Shown in pieces: positions 53,318-64,000 of a DNA stretch of 64,000 nt. Position 1 is the stretch's first letter, and every line of letters begins with the position of its first letter. The notes beneath the pieces were generated by a model that was given only the letters and a program-made list of their open reading frames with translations, had not been told where the DNA came from and searched no databases. A program made the translations under genes and the position numbers. Source of the stretch: Diphasiastrum complanatum (Eukaryota; Streptophyta; Lycopodiopsida; Lycopodiales; Lycopodiaceae); assembly GCA_029204225.1 (NCBI GenBank), contig MU831877.1:34843-98842 (forward strand), given 5' to 3'.

Positions 53318-53929
53318 ATGCTATGTTGTTGGCATTGTAAGTCAGTTTATGCAGCACCTATGGAAACGCATTGGAATGCAGCTAAACGCATTTTGCGTTA
53401 TGTGACAGGCACTTCAGATTATGGCTTGATTTACAAGAAGCATGAGGGTTTACCTGAGTTGTGTGGTTGTGTGGATGCGGATTGGGGAGGTGACTATGAT
53501 GATCGTAGACCCACCACAGGGTATGTATTCCAGTTTTGTGGTAGTTGTTTTTCTTGGTCTAGTAAGAAGCAAAGTACAATTGCTCTATCCACCACAAAAG
53601 CAGAGTATAAGGCAATGTGTAGTGCATCACAGGAAGCTATATGGTTGAGACAAATCTTGGAAGAAGTTCGCATGAAGCAGAAAAATCCCACAACTTTACA
53701 TAGCAACAGTCAGAGTGGCATTCAGCTAGCAAAGAATCCAGTGTTCCATGCGAGAACCAAACACATTGAGATTCAGTATCACTTTATACGTGAGAGGCTG
53801 CTGAGTCGTGAAATTCATGTTGCTCATTGTAGTACGGAAGAACAACTAGCTGATATTTTCACTAAGCCACTTGTTGGAGAAAAGTTTGATAAGTTTAGAT
53901 CAAAGCTTTCTGTACTTAAGGTTTGTTGA
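53318..53929 (+). pseudogene. pol: Copia RNase H
   Basis: The frame has GCVDADWGGDYDDRRPTTGY, STIALSTTKAEYKAM and AIWLRQILEEV. It then has HSNSQSGIQLAKNPVFHART where the consensus C-D-x-x-S-A-I places a catalytic Asp, here changed to Asn. It ends with KHIEIQYHFIRE, EEQLADIFTKPLVGEKF and the stop at 53927. A frame change near 53320 separates it from RT. Confidence 0.9.
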
Positions 53930-53985
53930 CTTTAAAGCTATGTATATGACTGTATAAAAAGTAGACTCTACTTTAAGAGAGAGAG

Positions 53986-54249
53986 TTAGAATTAAAGTAG
54001 AATCACTATGTTGTTAACCTGTGGGTCCTATCAGTTGATAAGGATCAGTTGGCCTCGCCACGAGGCAAGTCGACGGAACACGCGTCTCGTCAACGGCAAC
54101 CTGGGTCATGCATGGGTTGCCTGAGTGAACAAATATATGTACAGTGAAATTTCATTTTGAGAAATACAGTTGCTATGTGAGCTTGCTGTGGAGAGTGTTT
54201 TTTGTCTGTGTTATTGTGTAGCATGATTTGTGTTCCTGTTCGAAGGAAA
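53986..54249 (+). repeat. Probable 3' LTR of the copia element
   Basis: It follows the purine tract AAGAGAGAGAG. It contains two small hairpins (GCCTCG/CGAGGC at about 54053-54067, and GGCAACC/GGTTGCC at about 54096-54122). With no 5' LTR available the right boundary is a guess. Confidence 0.5.
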
Positions 54250-54690
54250 TTCTAAGTGCATAGAGCCATGGATTTGTCTTTGATGGACAAGCTGCTAGTC
54301 TTTCTCCGCATTTCTCCTTGAAGAAGATTTATGCTAAAGATAATCACAGCTTTACATGTTCTGATTGCTCAACAGGATCTTCAAAATTAATTCATACTCT
54401 AAAACAAGGGTATAGTCACTGAAGAGATTAGAGATGGTTTGTGTGTGATACTACTGAAATCAGATTCAATGTGAAGTATAGTTCTGAAATAAATGGAAGA
54501 GCAGTATGACAGCGCCAACTTTCTCATGCATCAAAGACAACCATCGTCTGATCAAAAACTGAGGAGTCATAGACATCTGTGTTCTATACAAGTGCGATCA
54601 AACAGCAATGAAAGTGCATTCAATTACAATAAACATTCATCTATGTTGTACACAGATAAAATCGTGCTCTTGTTATATTACACTTAAGCA
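54250..54690 (+). pseudogene. Possible decayed coding fragment, unrecognised
   Basis: One plus frame reads with few stops: GFVFDGQAASLSPHFSLKKI, YAKDNHSFTCSDCSTGSSKL, WFVCDTTEIRFNVKYSSEIN. It contains a CX2C pair. The stops seen are TAG or TGA, as in other pseudogenes here. No family is recognised and it may be chance. Confidence 0.25.
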
Positions 54691-55019
54691 CAATACAAAT
54701 AGCAATTACCACCAAAAATTGACGGTGCAACTGGGAGGCTCAAATGATGCGTCTCATGGATGGAACAACCACTAATCTGTGCTTGGATAATCTATTTATA
54801 GATTTCATCCATGTATTAATTACATTGAATGTTTGTCACCTAATTGGAAAAGTCGTTGTACTTGGAAGTATATGGCTTCTGTGACAACTATACATAGTGT
54901 ATACAGTCAACAAATCAGGATCGTTGACGTGGACGAGGACATCACAAATTCATGTCACTTCACAAGATTTCGTTAAGTAACGTGGGAACGAATCTCGTTC
55001 AATTTAGACGACCTTCAGC
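54691..55019. other. Gene-free stretch
   Basis: No coding or repeat structure recognised. Confidence 0.5.
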
Positions 55020-55024
55020 ATTTT

Positions 55025-55350
55025 TTTCTCTCTTCGGGTTTTTGCGAAAAAGGCCGAAGGTGTCCTAAATAAGTTTAAGGCATCCTTAGAAAGTTGAAGG
55101 TGCCCTCAGAAAAGGGAAGATCTCTGTAACAGTTTGGCTTTCTTGCATCCTTCGGGAAAATGTGAAAAAGCCGAAGGTACTTTTAAAACAACTTGAAGGT
55201 GCCTTTAAAAAGTTGGCAAAGGTGCCCTCAAAAAAGCGAAGATGTCTTAACAGTAACTTTCTCGTGCTTTTTGGAGAAAGCGAAGAAGCCTAAGGTACTT
55301 TTAAAACAACTTGAAGGTGCCCTTAAAAAGTTGGTGAATGTGTCTTTGAC
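55025..55350. repeat. Minisatellite, about three units of 110-125 bp
   Basis: Each unit has a C/T-rich start with T(T/C)(C/G)GG, then GCGAAAAAGGCCGAAGGT-like sequence, AACTTGAAGGTGCC(C/T)TTA-AAAAGTTG and AAGCGAAGAT. Units begin at about 55033, 55156 and 55268. AAGGTGCCCTCA and variants also repeat within units. Confidence 0.75.
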
Positions 55351-58300
55351 AGTTTAACTCTTAAAAATAGAGGAACAAGTCGAATGCAAGTTTCGTAGTT
55401 TTTCGGAAGAGTGCAAAAAATGCAAACTGTGAAACACTTAGTGTATTTCTGCAGACTATTTGAAAAAAGATGTAAATCTGCAGACTTGATAAATGTAAGT
55501 TTGTGGAAGTCCTTGAAGATGGCCAAGTCTTCAATGACTTCAAGTTATTAAACTTAACATCTAAACTTAAACTTATAATGGGATTGGTTACCCTTTGCTG
55601 GCAATCAGCCGGAAGTCTGTTGTAGACGTTCTTCAAGTAATTGGTTGTCTAAGTTATGATTCACCAAGGAGGCAACTATGGGCTTAATTTCCAACAGGAC
55701 AAACCTTCACAACTAAATGGTAACTTGTAGCTATTTTGAAAACCACCCTAAAGTGCATGTTTGGTTGTAGAGTAGATGAAAATGCAAAACACTTTTGTTT
55801 CTATTGCACTTTGTGAAATGGGCATAACAAAATGTCATGCAACTCTTGTTCCACCAAATTGACACAAATTAGATCAAATTCGGATTCTTATGTTGGATGT
55901 TCTTCTCAAAAGAGTCCATTTACTCACAATGCACACTTAATCACATATATTGGCCAAATTACATCTATATTGTTGTTATGTTTGAAATATGCAACCTAAT
56001 CTAAGATCAATGCACATTTAAAGAATGTGCTATAAGAAGTAGGAGTACATTGAGGTACCTGTGAAGGATTTTGAAAGAAGTGGCAAAATCCAAGACTTGA
56101 CTACAAAAGTTTCCATTGGAGGTGCTAAGAGAAGGAGGTTTCTAACAAGTCATACTACGAGAACTAGCAATACTCAATAATGGTACCGAAATTTCTTTTA
56201 TAAATGCATAACCAACATTTGTGAAGAATAGACAAAATCTAGCTTGATCACTTTGCAATTTCATGTACATATTGATATCACACATGTGTGGAGGGTACGC
56301 ATAACTTTTTAGTTCATTTATGATGAGTTTGAATCGTCAATAGGCCTTAATCTTGAGTTTTGGGGGTCATATGCAAAATCTACCCCTTGGACATATGTAA
56401 GTAAATGATTAGGCCAAATTTAGCTCTTGTGGACCAATCATGTGTTGTAATGTTGTCATGTGACCAATCAAAGGAGAGAGATGCATAGAATTGGCCCAAT
56501 CATATGTAAGAGAGGCCAAGTCACTAGACCAATTGAGAAGTGCTATGTAAGAGATCCAATCATATTGCTTGATGACTACACCTCTTGGAGCTCGAGTCAC
56601 GACTAGAGAGTGAGAGAGAGTGATTCTACACTTAATTTTTTGGAGAGATCTTGAGATTTTACATATAGAGTTTTTTTGTCCCTTCTCTCTCTACTCGAGA
56701 GCAAGCCAATTTCACACTTAGTTTTTTTTCACCAAAATTTGCCTTTGAATGTGTTTGATGTATGGTGAATGTTTGATGCATGTCTAATGTGCTCTTGCTT
56801 TAGAATTGCCAAGCTAGATTGATTCTACCATATTGGTGCTAGTGTCAAAAATTGAGATTTTAGTACCATGCAAAGATCTACAACAACCTCCATGCATGTG
56901 AGGTTGCACAAGATGCATCTATGATAGATCAAATCGGATTTTCAAGGGCAATCTATCAAGCTTTGAATCGAGGCAAGAGCTCGTCTACAACAAAAGTTAT
57001 GATCATCCAAAGAGAAGCTAGTTTTTCACATCCACATGAAAAAACTCTACGAGTAAAATTCACTATGAGAGGCAAAACCAAGGATGTTGCTCTCGGGTAG
57101 AGAGAGAAAATGTGCACACACTCGAGTAGAGAGAGAATAGACCAAAATATGTATGTGAACCAAAATCGCATTAACTCGAGTTGTGTCTCATCAAGGATGT
57201 TACCACCTCATCAAGGATGTTACCACCTTTATGCTTGTATCTTGTGGCCTCAAGATGTTCCAAGCATGACATGTTGGCACAGGTAAGGGCACGAAATTCT
57301 TGGTGGTCATGCTAGGGATTAGGAATGAAGATGGACATCTTAACAAAATCCATTCTTTATATGGATTCTTTTTAAAAAGAATGTTTGATTTGAATTATTG
57401 TTGATAAATCCATAAAATGTGGACAATGATATTCAAAAATTAAGTTGGAATTTCCAAATGCTTTCATCTACTTTGAGTTCAACTTTTCATAATACATTTC
57501 AAAATTCAAATCAAAGGTTATCATATGAACTCATTATCAGATATGCTTCCATGTAAATCTAGGCAGGGTACTCATGATAAGATTCCTATCTCATAATGTA
57601 TTCAATTGTTGAAATTCCAAATGCAATTTCAATGGTCCGAGCCGAATGGCTACAACCTTGTAATGTATATTTATTCACAAAGCTTCATTGATACACCTAG
57701 TACTACTATCAAATTTTTTATTCAACATTTTATAGTTGTGTTTTTTCCAAAGGCCATCCTAGATATTTCCTTAGTCTAAATCATAGTTCAATGTACTTGT
57801 TGGTGCAACTAGTTGAGAGGATAATTGTGGAGTATATGTAGAGTATATGTAGGCTAATGATGTCATAGGTAATATTCTTGTTCAAGAGATTATCAAAGAG
57901 GTATGATGAACATCGCATAATTCTTTACGTGATTCATGGCAAGTAACACTCATTGCCAAATAGATTGAAAGTGAGTTTCTTAAGCATGAGCTAATTCATC
58001 TATGCCATTCATATCATGATTCATATGCTAAGGAAAAATATAGTCATTGAATGTCTAATATCAACAACTAGGTCGTTTGAGAAACTTTGTAGGAACTATT
58101 CATGACTAGAAACAAAAAGATAATTTAGTAATATTATTTAGAAGAATGAGGAACTAGAGAAGATTTTTTGATCTAATGGTCTCTCTTTCAAGGATATGAA
58201 GCATTATTCTATCAAGACCAATGGGGGTCAAGCATTATTTTAGGCCAATGTTGTAAGATGTGCTTGATTATTTTTAGGTCATATCCTCTTAGATGATGAA

Positions 58301-59100
58301 AGACAATTACTAACTTTTGGTAACTTTTGAAAGGCTCTATTAGATCAAAACAAGAGATTATAGCTGGTGGTAAGATATTTGATTTTCAAACACCATTGAA
58401 TGAAATAAAAGTAATGCTTATGTTAGTAATTTGATCTAGACTACATGAGTGATAGAATAGTCCAATATGCTAGAGAAAAATGAGTGATTAGATAGCTTGT
58501 TAACAAATCATGTGCGATTTTCTTGATTCTCCTTATGTTGGGCACTTAAGTTGTGCACATCATGTGTGAGACATAACACTCTTATGGAGACTTATGGTCC
58601 TTGTGTTAAACAATGTCAACTCAAAACTTGACAACAGTAAACTTGTCACATATGATGAAAATTCCTTTAAAAGATGAAACTATTTTAATGAATTTTTCCA
58701 TATATAAAAAAAAACACCAAATTGTGGCAAGGTGATCATGGAGATTGAGTCATTGAGAAATTTTTGCATTAAGGATATGCTTAAAGAATGAATGGGCATA
58801 ACCACAAAATGCAAACCTATATAACTCAGATCAATGTGAACTCATTTCTCAAAACGATGCAGTAAGTCCTTCCAAGAATTTGCTTTACTACAATATTTTA
58901 AAGAATTTCATTCAAATCACAAGTGATTAAGGCTATGATAGCACACTACGATCGATTGAAAGGCTATGATAGCACACTACGATCGATTGAAAGGAAGGGA
59001 TTGACAATCATGGAACTGAAATGAATAGAAAGTAAAAAGTAGGTGAAGTAAACGCTTTACTCAATGCAATTAGGTAGCCGTTGCGTGTGAAGCCCTCCCT
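55351..59100. other. AT-rich gene-free region with two short tandem duplications
   Basis: No coding region is supported in about 3.7 kb. A 20-bp unit TCATCAAGGATGTTACCACC is doubled at 57188-57227. A 31-bp unit starting GGCTATGATAGCACACTACG is doubled at 58931-58992. Some phrases at 57800-58640 could be a much decayed retroelement, but no motif is clear. Confidence 0.5.
58931..58992. repeat. 31-bp perfect tandem duplication
   Basis: The units 58931-58961 and 58962-58992 are identical and contain the palindrome CGATCG. Confidence 0.9.
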
Positions 59101-59199
59101 AGTCATGAGTGCAAAGAATCGGCTTTGACAACCCCATCATACTTTGAAAGCTTAGAGCCTGTCGCTCCAATGCAGGTCCGATTTAGGATCTTCCTTATG

Positions 59200-59830
59200 A
59201 CTACGGCGCTCTGCAGTGATTGGGAGGCCACAGACGGGTCGCAGTCAGATGGTACAGGCCTCAGCATGCGGCGGCTAATCTCTGGGTTTCTTCGTTTTTT
59301 GCTGGGATAGGCCTCAACCAGGCTTTTGAGTCGGTTTCTGACTGTAAACAGCCCTCCGCAAACAGCCCTTCGCAGGTCGGAATCAACTGTAATTGGCCGC
59401 AAACAGGCTGGTGCAGGCCGCAGACAGTAGGATAGATCAGATTTTTGCCATAGACACTGGACAGTGATCTAGAGCTGCAAACGGACTGTTTTTGGTCGCA
59501 GGAGGTGTAGGTAGGCTGTGGATAGGTCGCAGGCCACGTGGCAGGCTGAAACACCTCGCAGGTAGTTCGGACAACTCGCAGGCAGGTAACAAATGGCTGT
59601 TTTCGGGTGCAGGTGGCCGCAGAGAGACTGTGGGTCTGTTTGTTTTTTTTTTTCTGTGGGTCTGTTTTTTTTTTTGTGGTAGACAAGGTTTGATAGGCCG
59701 CAAACAGACTGGTAGGACTGCAAACAGCTAGAAATTTCGTGCTCGGATTGATTGCAGGCCGCAAAAAGAGAGAGGTGGATAAGATAGGGGTGGCCGCAGA
59801 CAGAGGTCTGTGAGGTCTGAAATACGTAGG
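59200..59830. repeat. GC-rich degenerate repeat of GGCCGCAGACAG type
   Basis: Short phrases GGCCGCA(A/G)ACAG, GGTCGCAG, ACTCGCAGG and CTGCAAACAG recur more than fifteen times. The region is far more GC-rich than its flanks. T-runs near 59640-59675 have short duplicated CTGTGGGTCTGTTT phrases. The 213-codon minus-strand frame through it (59261-59902) reflects composition and shows no domain. Confidence 0.65.
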
Positions 59831-59961
59831 CACGGCACGGCGTATATTAGATGTTGTCCACTCAAAAAAAAAAAATTGCAATATAATAAAAGAACAACAC
59901 AATAACTTGCAAAGTCTATAATAAATTTCTGTATCCTTTTGCTTTGAATGGGGTGAAAAAT

Positions 59962-59999
59962 CCTAAGCCCATTCCATTTTCCTAAGCCCATTCCATTTT
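59962..59999. repeat. 19-bp perfect tandem duplication
   Basis: CCTAAGCCCATTCCATTTT occurs at 59962-59980 and 59981-59999. Confidence 0.9.
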
Positions 60000-60402
60000 C
60001 ATGTTTTTGAAGTGAAGAATGGATTGCCCATGATGATAGTATTTGAATCTTTGCATTAAAAAATTTATACTAATGCTTGCTAAAAATATGATTGCATGCA
60101 TTTTGTCTTATTCCATAAAGTGGTTGCACCTTGCTGTAACTACTGCTTTGCAAATCCTTGGATATAATGCTAATTTAGTTTGAGTAGAAAATGCACAATT
60201 TGCACTAGTGGCTTCTTTTCTTAAACAAAAACACATTGTTTTTTTTTTTTTGTTTAGGCAAAATACTCACTACTTGTCTTGTAAAAGTAATTAATACCCT
60301 AGCTATCTTTTTTAGACAAAAAAAAACACAATATTTGTCTTGTTAAAGTGGATAAAACAATGGTAGTTTGTATAGAAAGAAAACACTCTCGTGCGTTGAC
60401 AA

Positions 60403-60429
60403 GAGTACTCTCTCAGTGAGAGAGTACTC
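60403..60429. repeat. Perfect 27-bp palindrome within a GAGAGAGTACTCT repeat
   Basis: Arms GAGTACTCTCTCA and TGAGAGAGTACTC flank a single G. The phrase TGAGAGAGTACTCTATCC repeats at 60417 and 60443. The composition suggests a replication-slippage product or the tip of a foldback. Confidence 0.8.
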
Positions 60430-60479
60430 TATCCGCACACACTGAGAGAGTACTCTATCCACGAACAAGAGAGATATGT

Positions 60480-61364
60480 GAACTTGTTTTTTTCTTTTTG
60501 AAACTTTGACCGGCCATAATTTTTGAATGGTGGCTTGGAAGTAGGTCATGTAGGGTACCGTTGGATAACATGTCATGTTTCCGAACTGCCCCCGACGCCG
60601 AATTATAGCATTATTAAGAAAACTTTTTTTTTTCAATTCTAATAAGCTATGTTACGTAGATTTCAAATTTGAGTGTTTTGATTGGTCCATGTGTAAGCAA
60701 AATTTGAGAAAAAATATAAAAAGTATCTTTACAAAGGGTCTTTTTTGGATTTAGAACTCCTCTAATGGTCAAAAACTCTGCAGGTGCAGCTGAAAAGACT
60801 CTTCATTTTTACATATCAGACGATAAGCTCCATGACACCTTATTCGTATAGCACTGTCTACTACTACATGACAATTGGTTCAAAGAGAACGGGTATAATT
60901 TGAGGTGTCATTGGTTGTTGTCACACGGTGCGACATCCCAATTCAAAGCTCAAAGGCCTTTTTTCTTCGTGGCCAAGTATATTTGTTGGGGGTTCTCACT
61001 ATCTTTATTATTATTACTCTGTAGTTTTCAGGTTTGTTACTTTAGATAGTACCAAAATTGGTACCGAACTATAAAACTTTAACTACTTGGTCCATCTCGT
61101 AGTACCAAACTACACTGTTCTGGAGTACCAATTTTGATACTATTTTCCTTATAGATATAGTACCAAACTAGGACTATACGGGACACCTGAATATAGTACC
61201 AAATTGATAGTAGACAGGACACCAGGTTCGTAACCACGGGTACTGTTCGCAAGCACTGTGTATCGCAGCCAACATAAAGATAAAAGTCTAATAATTTGTT
61301 CGCTTTTTGGCCAGATATAATTAGTTGACAGATCTACAAATGATGCATAATTTTTTTGCTTCAG
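60480..61364. other. Gene-free stretch, start of the GTACCAAA-rich zone
   Basis: No exon is identified. TTTTTTTGCTTCAG at 61351-61364 looks like the splice acceptor of the following gene. GGTAC and AGTACCAAA phrases begin near 61040. Confidence 0.4.
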
Positions 61365-62275
61365 GCCATGAAAAAGACGAGCACGACGGAGCGGCTACGG
61401 TCATCAAGAGAACTCTCACTCACGAGGAGTTGAAACCAACCGGCTAGCCCTTGAAATGTGCAACAAATGCATATTTGAAAGAAAGATTTAGGCCAAAAGG
61501 AGAATGTCACAACTGCAGTAAAAGAAGGGTTTTCTGGCTGGTCAACAAGGATGAGGTGTGACGTGATGTGAAATGAGATTGCTAGCACATCACAGGCTCA
61601 CACTCGTTCAATTGTGTTGACGGATATTTCCAAGATAGTCCATGCTCACTATGATGTCGCACATTGTCATGTTTCTGCGATTCATGTATTACAGGGCAAT
61701 GGAGAAGATGCAGGAACAGACAACACATGGAAGAGTGAAAATATTTGGTTATCCAGCCATTACCAGAGTCAGAGGCAACTAGCAGCGACGAAGATGATGA
61801 CGCTGGAGATAATGACTGTGCTTATGGATCCATGCCAATGCATAATGACACTAACCTGCCCATGTATGAGGGAAATCCTGACAGTTTGTGTGACTTGTTT
61901 TCCACTGGGGACAATTTTGCGGTCAAAGCAACGGAGAGGGGAGAGGATTTCTACCTTCTTAAATGCACCAAGATGATGTACCAGGCAATGACAGCACAGA
62001 AGGATGCATGGCACAACAGAATTGTTAGAGGAGGGAGAGTAGTTGAAGGCCTATACTATGGCCAAGTCAAAGGCATGACCAATACATAAAACCTTCTGGA
62101 CCAGACACAGCCAGCAATGATCTATTCACACCTAGTGAGCGCAATGTGATTTCCCATGGAGCCTATCCCTAGATATCATAACATGTTGCGATTATCCACC
62201 GATGTGTATGAAAACATATATAACAAGATGTCGTACGAAGATGACAGCAATCAAGAGGACTTGCTTAATGCCTAA
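61365..62275 (+). pseudogene. Cys-rich decayed gene, terminal exon, unrecognised
   Basis: After an acceptor-like TTTGCTTCAG, one frame runs about 300 codons to TAA 62273. The parts are HEKDEHDGAATVIKRTLTHE, CHNCSKRRVFWLVNKDE, CVDGYFQDSPC, CRTLSCFCDSCITGQWRRCR, an acidic stretch (SDEDDDAGDND) and a hydrophilic end (DFYLLKCTKMMYQAMTAQKD, LRLSTDVYENIYNKMSYEDD). Internal stops are TAG 61445, TGA 61559, TGA 61574, TAG 61583, TGA 61652, TGA 61736, TAA 62087 and TGA 62147. No frameshift is needed, so decay is by substitution. The C-x-C-x2-C clusters suggest zinc binding. I cannot name the family. Similar Cys clusters end some transposase-associated proteins, but this is inference. Confidence 0.5.
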
Positions 62276-62905
62276 AATCAAGATATTTTGTGTCTTATAT
62301 TGATTCATTTGGTACTTTTATAGTACCCGTTTTGAGACTGATGAGTACCAATTTGGTACTTTGGATCACTTATCTATCAGTAATCTGATTTTTTTTATAA
62401 GTTTAGACTACGTTTTTTGGTACTATCAGAGTCTCAATCATAGTGCTTTTGGTATTGACAAAAAATGTCTTTTTCATTTGAAAAATAGGTACTGCTTGTT
62501 TAAAACTCCAAAGTACTTGTTCTTAAATTACAGATTTTCTATTTGGTACTTGACTACCAAATTTTGTACTATCTTTAACATTGTATCCATCTTTAACACC
62601 TTTAATATCCCTTCACTCTTAAGCAAAATCTAAAAACCATCTAAAGAGCACAAACTATAACTTTAATAAACCCCACCCATACCATCATTCGTAGATCATG
62701 CTGGAATATGCATGTGAACACATGCTAGTAATGTTGCAAGGAACACAAACCTGAAATCAACTTGTCCTACCCTATCTATGACTCAAAAATCATGTTGGAA
62801 TCTGGTTGTGAACATTTACAAAGCACCAACATAGGATTTACAGGTCGAAGAATGCCTCAACCTTTCAACCTTCATCCCAATAAATCAGGAAGCTGCAAAT
62901 GAAAC

Positions 62906-63178
62906 TCAAAGCCATTCAAGAATGAAATAGCCTTTCAAATCTTTTTGATATATCGTATATTGATTTTTTGAGTCTTGATGCTGGTCTGGCTCTTGATGCT
63001 CCTGCTGGTCCGGCTCTTCCTCCATATCTTCATCTAGCTCGTCTATGTCAATAGTAATTTTTTCCTTGTCTGTTTTGCCCTCTGTTGTCTGATGGTGGGG
63101 CTGCTCTGCTGCAAGGTTGTCTATATCATCCCTTAGCTTTGAAAGTTCTTCCAATACTTTATTTATCGTTGAATCCAT
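62906..63178 (-). CDS. Acidic hypothetical protein or first exon
   Basis: The minus strand frame starts MDSTINKVLEELSKLRDDID and runs 90 codons. It is helical at first, then very acidic and Gln/His-rich (DIDELDEDMEEEPDQQEHQE). No domain is recognised. It could be the first exon of a transposon protein, since heptad-like starts followed by acidic linkers are common there, or a non-coding frame. It lies opposite in direction to the 61365-62275 gene and inside the same GTACCAAA zone. Confidence 0.35.
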   Translation of the reverse strand: MDSTINKVLEELSKLRDDIDNLAAEQPHHQTTEGKTDKEKITIDIDELDEDMEEEPDQQEHQEPDQHQDSKNQYTIYQKDLKGYFILEWL

Positions 63179-64000
63179 GTTCGGGTCCTTGTTCAGCTAC
63201 TGGTCTTCATGCAAGAAACCACCCACAAGGGGGCTCTTAGTCGGCATAGGGCAATCTGTACTTGAATATGCGAGGTCAGAGAAGGAAAATGACAGATTTC
63301 ATATCTCAAATCAATTTAAGTAAGTCTTCTTTATCAAGATTTAGACTAAGACAACAACCAATAGTACCAATTTCGGTACTTCAGTATAACAAATAAGTAC
63401 CTCGAACACAAAAAATTATAGAACCAAAAACAAAAAAATCTTGGAGTACCACAACAAAAAAGTACCAACAACCCACAAAACTTTGGTACTCCAAGAGAAC
63501 CAAAAGTACCAAGAACACACCAAGAATGAAAGAGATAGAAAGAAAGCATAAAGAGTGTTAAAATTCCCGAATCATACAGTTGTATCAGATTCCAAAATGT
63601 CACTACAATGATCCCTCCCCAATGGCATGGCCTTCCTTGTGGATATTTCAAGTCCACCAACAAAGAACCGTTTATGATACCATGCCTTCAACAGGGAAAA
63701 AACAAGGGCTACACTCCTTCCTGGAACTGGGAATGTTGACTATCTTAAACTCCACCAAAAACTCTCTCTTTCTCTTTCTCAAACAACTTGCACACAAACT
63801 AACATTGTTGAATTAATACTTTCCATTGAACTTACATATATCCTAAACATGGGAGTAAAAGACACACAAATTGTGAGCTAATAAACACACATGTTCAACT
63901 CAATAGTGTTAAAAAAAATAGTGCCAAAAGTATCAAAATGGGATTTATGCAGACATACAATACTACCAAATTCAATGCAAAATAGTTTCAAATATGTCAG
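63179..64000. other. Gene-free end of the window
   Basis: A GTACCAAA-rich part (63360-63510) is followed by AT-rich sequence with a short CT run near 63761. The plus frame at 63580-63816 shows no domain. Confidence 0.4.

Larger units (their letters stand above)
50518..54249 (+). mobile_element. Ty1/copia retrotransposon, 5'-truncated and catalytically degraded
   Basis: Starting in the gag zinc knuckle, the element carries protease, gag-pre-integrase, integrase, RT and RNase H in copia order, then a purine tract (about 53975-53985) and a probable 3' LTR. No 5' LTR, primer site or gag capsid lies upstream of about 50500, so the left end is lost. Several catalytic residues are replaced. The 3' LTR end near 54249 is approximate. 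Confidence 0.9.
61051..63520. repeat. Zone enriched in GTACCAAA/TTTGGTAC phrases
   Basis: AGTACCAAA, TTTGGTACT and palindromic variants such as GGTAC(T)-AAATTGGTAC occur repeatedly at 61051-61205, 62310-62575 and 63360-63510. They flank the Cys-rich gene on both sides, as dispersed short repeats and not a regular array. Confidence 0.5.

Noticed and set aside
59261-59902. 213-codon minus-strand open frame as a gene
   Set aside because: It lies across a GC-rich repeat and T-runs, has no domain, and its length is explained by low TAA/TAG frequency in GC-rich sequence.

Overview
This window is intergenic, transposon-dense nuclear DNA of a land plant. The evidence is plant-type Ty3/gypsy elements (an OTA-type element and a chromovirus) and a Ty1/copia element, primer-binding sites matching plant tRNA-Asp and initiator tRNA-Met, spliceosomal-type introns, high AT content, and decay mostly through TAG and TGA stops. 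The host lineage cannot be fixed from the sequence. No intact ordinary housekeeping gene was found. Almost every recognisable coding region is a transposable element or a decayed gene.

Layout. (1) 1-15238: an old minus-strand gag-bearing retroelement is split by a complete plus-strand OTA-type (Tat/Athila-like) Ty3/gypsy element at 779-12677. That element has 752/755-bp LTRs, a GATGT target duplication, a tRNA-Asp primer site, gag with four zinc knuckles, pol with a deleted RNase H, and an extra coiled-coil ORF before the 3' LTR. (2) 15239-24430: decayed DNA holding a DUF247-like fragment, a possible SET-domain fragment, minisatellites, a truncated LTR of the same OTA family (19336-19817), a copia gag-pre-integrase scrap, an unrecognised exon-bearing gene fragment (about 21056-22299), a copia LTR/primer-site remnant and a GC-rich foldback. 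(3) 24431-28600: a 135-bp CT microsatellite, tandem duplications of about 190 bp and 296 bp, and a possible multi-exon gene remnant. (4) 28655-39590: a multi-exon DNA-transposase pseudogene, cut in a coding exon by a minus-strand chromovirus (31649-39209, target duplication GAAGT). (5) 40226-46560: three decayed copies of a second transposase-like gene, arranged as a direct tandem plus an inverted copy. (6) 46549-48775: an inverted-duplicated, G-box-rich leader region from which a histone H3/CENH3-like pseudogene with a long C-terminal extension reads rightward and a related-looking tail fragment reads leftward. (7) 48880-54250: a copia LTR remnant with an internal minisatellite, then a 5'-truncated plus-strand copia element with several catalytic residues lost. 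(8) 54250-64000: AT-rich DNA with minisatellites, short duplications, a perfect 27-bp palindrome, a Cys-rich decayed gene (61365-62275) and an acidic minus-strand ORF.

The most unusual items are the histone-fold pseudogene with its divergent leader, the transposase that joins a TNP2-like N-terminal part to the C-terminal part of another transposase family exactly at an exon boundary, the inverted repeat of that second family, and the third ORF of the OTA element. In-frame stops across unrelated pseudogenes are mostly TAG or TGA at positions where Gln, Arg or Trp is expected. This suggests decay by deamination of methylated cytosines.
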